In this document: in pieces, positions 62,149 to 64,000 of the stretch | How positions within the stretch are numbered: position 1 is the stretch's first letter | Layout of the letters: each line of letters starts with the position of its first letter | Source of the DNA: Dysidea avara | Lineage: Eukaryota; Porifera; Demospongiae; Dictyoceratida; Dysideidae | DNA length: 64,000 nt | Direction of reading: 5' to 3' | Assembly: GCF_963678975.1 (NCBI RefSeq) | Contig: NC_089281.1 | Location: forward strand, 6,101,277-6,165,276 | The notes under the pieces: model-generated | The model's database searches: none | What the model was told of the DNA's origin: nothing | What the model saw: only the letters and a program-made list of their open reading frames with translations | Position numbers and translations under genes: made by a program

Positions 62149-62289
62149 AAGTACCATTCCAATCCACCATTCCATTCCAATGAATTCAGACACCCCCTTA
62201 AAAATGTGAGAAACCAAAATATGTCATTCCAGTAGTCCATTCCAGTAGTCCATTCCAGTAGTCCATTCCAGTGATTAGACACTACTGCT

Positions 62290-62398
62290 GTAACATGGGC
62301 ACAAGTGATTTGCCTGAAATATACGCACAAGCACGAGGGCACAGCCCGAGTGTGAGTGAGTATATTTCAGGCAAATCACAAGTGCCCATGTTACAACT
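62290..62398. repeat. Compact hairpin of about 109 bp
   Basis: gtaacatgggcacaagtgat, then ttgcctgaaatata, is followed after about 30 bases by tatatttcaggcaaatcaca and agtgcccatgttac. The arms are about 38 bp with one or two mismatches. It starts 5 bases after the foldback element ends. Confidence 0.9.
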
Positions 62399-63101
62399 AA
62401 TATATTCCACTTGGGTGACTCACCTACAAGTGTGGAGAAACTGCAGGAATGCTTTGCGAGTGTATTTGTATGGTACCACGTGAATTTCGATTGTAGATAA
62501 CATCGTAAGAGCAACGATAAATTGCTGCTGAAAGGCCCAAGGTAAATGTATCAACATGAGCATGCAGATCGCTTCAATTGTGGGTACGCAATTAAACACA
62601 GGAAACCCAAATGCAAGCTGAACAGCTAATAATGAAACGCACTATAAAGTACTTACTATACTAGCCATGAATAAACTAAAGCAGTGAATATGTTTACAGC
62701 GCTATAATGGCCTAGTCAATTAAGCACCACGCCCAGTCACTACCATTGCGCCAGGTGTCAAAACAGCAATATAAAGACAATTCAAGTGTACTAAAGTACT
62801 TACTTTACTAGCCATGAATAAACTAAAGTAGTGAATAATATTATGATAACACTAATGGCCAAATCAATTAAGCGCTAGCATAGTGTCTGAACATCCCCAC
62901 ATGACTATACAATCAAAACAGCAATATAAACTAACCTGTGACCATCTTCATTCAGTAAAACAACGAACTATCTTCTCCCCCAAGTCCATGATCTATGCTT
63001 TAGCTCACTTTATAAAACTAAAACTCACTATCGATCCTGTGAAGTGTCGCTATATTAAAGCAGAGGAGATCACACAGTTTCATCAAAGAAATCACTACAG
63101 A
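62399..63101. repeat. Non-coding stretch with a local duplicated segment
   Basis: No gene supported. About 62638-62700 and 62793-62850 are similar (agtacttactatactagcca against agtacttactttactagcca, both followed by tgaataaactaaag), an imperfect direct repeat about 155 bases apart. Confidence 0.5.
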
Positions 63102-63109
63102 TGATTTCT

Positions 63110-63222
63110 GAGAATGCTTGGAATGCATTAATAAGAATAGGAGGTAGTATATATCACTTCTAGGAGGGATATAACTTATATAAATATACTACCTCCATTT
63201 CTCGTTAATGCATTCCTGAACA
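63110..63222. repeat. Hairpin element
   Basis: ggaatgcattaataagaata, then ggaggtagtatat, is mirrored by atactacctccatttctcgt and taatgcattcc. The arms are about 35 bp with a few mismatches. Confidence 0.8.
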
Positions 63223-63309
63223 CTGATAGCAGTGCTATTATACGGGTACTGATGAAAGCCGGAATGGAACGGAATCAATCGGGGCGCGCGCCAAGTGTAA
63301 AATCGTTTC

Positions 63310-63835
63310 TAACACATTGTGCGCTGTTTCCAACGGTCACACAATAACTAGAATTAGTTTGTTTCTGTTAATAGACATGCTAGTAATCGTTCGCTCGAAA
63401 GTTCTATTAAATGCCCACCACGTGGCAAGGTGTGTGCAAATAAAATCCATCCAGTTCAGTTTAATCCTGATATAGAAGTACTTCCTTACCATTCCAAAAA
63501 GGTAAACTACAGTAGTATTTTCATGTTGTAACGGTATTCAAGCCAATTTAGTACAAGTGTCGCTGGTTTTCTGAAGCGACTATAATTCTACCATTTTTGG
63601 CAGCGATTTACGACAGTTAGCAAACTGCAGTATGTTATATTAACAGTGCTTACAAAAAATACTTTAACAGCTTAGCTAAATAGTCCTGAGATGATTGTAC
63701 AACGCATTCTTGCAGTGGGCATTAAATAGAGCCATCGAGCAAATGACTTCTAGCATGTCTATAGCAGAAGCAAACTAATTCTAGCACAATTCTAGTTATT
63801 GTGTGGTAGTTGGAAACAGTGCTGTTATAATGTTG
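63310..63835. mobile_element. Inverted-repeat element of about 525 bp
   Basis: The left arm, about 63310-63422 (cacacaataactagaattag, gacatgctagtaatcgttcg, taaatgccca), is complementary to the right arm, about 63717-63835 (gggcattaaatagagccatc, tctagcatgtctata, attctagttattgtgtggta). The middle is unique and non-coding. Confidence 0.78.
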
Positions 63836-63857
63836 ATGTAGACAAATTGGAAAAAAA

Positions 63858-64000
63858 TCCAGCGTAGAGCAGCCAGGTGGGTCATCAGTGATTACAACAG
63901 AACTAGCTCTGTGACACAAATATTAAATCAACTATCCTGGCCTATCCCACGGACACGACGAAAGATATCTAGACTGTAACTGCTCCACAAAATCCTCCAT
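63858..64000 (+). pseudogene. LINE reverse-transcriptase C-terminal fragment
   Basis: The frame reads IQRRAARWVISDYNRTSSVT, then LSWPIPRTRRKISRL, a stop, then LLHKIL. This is the conserved end of non-LTR retrotransposon polymerases (VQRRAARW......SSVT.ML..L.W..L..RR). It is 5' truncated, as is typical of LINE insertions, has an in-frame stop and continues past the window edge. Confidence 0.8.

Larger units (their letters stand above)
58411..62284. mobile_element. Large foldback element broken by nested insertions
   Basis: The two ends are an exact 18-bp inverted pair, tagtgtctaatcactgga at 58411 and its complement ending at 62284. Homology continues inward through ggaatggactactgga units and tttttaagggg-type sequence. 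The left arm resumes near 60335 (aaagggcgtctggattcagt) and again after 61243, so other elements have split it. The outer TIRs plus inner palindrome suggest one original foldback of roughly 1.1-1.2 kb, expanded by insertions. Confidence 0.7.

Overview
The window is animal nuclear DNA, most likely from a sponge (demosponge) or another early-branching invertebrate. The evidence is AT-rich sequence, GT-AG introns splitting every real gene, metazoan families (a CARD-like death fold, a HELZ2-type helicase, a DEGS sphingolipid desaturase), a BEL/Pao retrotransposon and a dense load of short inverted-repeat elements. The species is an inference: nothing here names it.

Layout. 1-3752: a BEL/Pao LTR retrotransposon, cut by the window edge and carrying an internal deletion. 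4510-29515 (+): one very large gene of about 19 coding exons and roughly 3,080 codons. Its predicted protein has a CARD-like domain, a second death-fold-like segment, CCCH-type zinc fingers, an SF1 helicase, an RNB (RNase II-like) region and a second SF1 helicase. From the zinc fingers onward this is the HELZ2 architecture; the death-fold front end is the unusual part. From the zinc fingers to the stop, all splice phases agree except at a 25-bp tandem duplication in one exon, which shifts the frame. 30110-38105: repeat DNA, mainly a 31-bp minisatellite interrupted by a 2.9-kb inverted-repeat element. 39609-48436 (+): a two-exon sphingolipid delta-4 desaturase (DEGS) gene whose 7.7-kb intron holds decayed minus-strand transposase genes (Mutator-like/YqaJ and pogo-like). 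49488-55746 (-): a multi-exon Ser/Thr-type protein kinase, convergent with DEGS, with DFD in place of DFG. 58190-64000: gene-free, a nest of inverted-repeat elements with several recognisable target-site duplications, ending in a LINE reverse-transcriptase tail.

The genes do not form an operon-like system. The feature of most biological interest is the death-fold-HELZ2 fusion. By analogy with RIG-I/MDA5 (CARDs plus an SF2 RNA helicase), it suggests an RNA-sensing or antiviral protein built on an SF1 helicase. That role is inference; the domain order is read directly from the sequence. All exon limits are hand-derived from splice consensus and phase and need transcript support.
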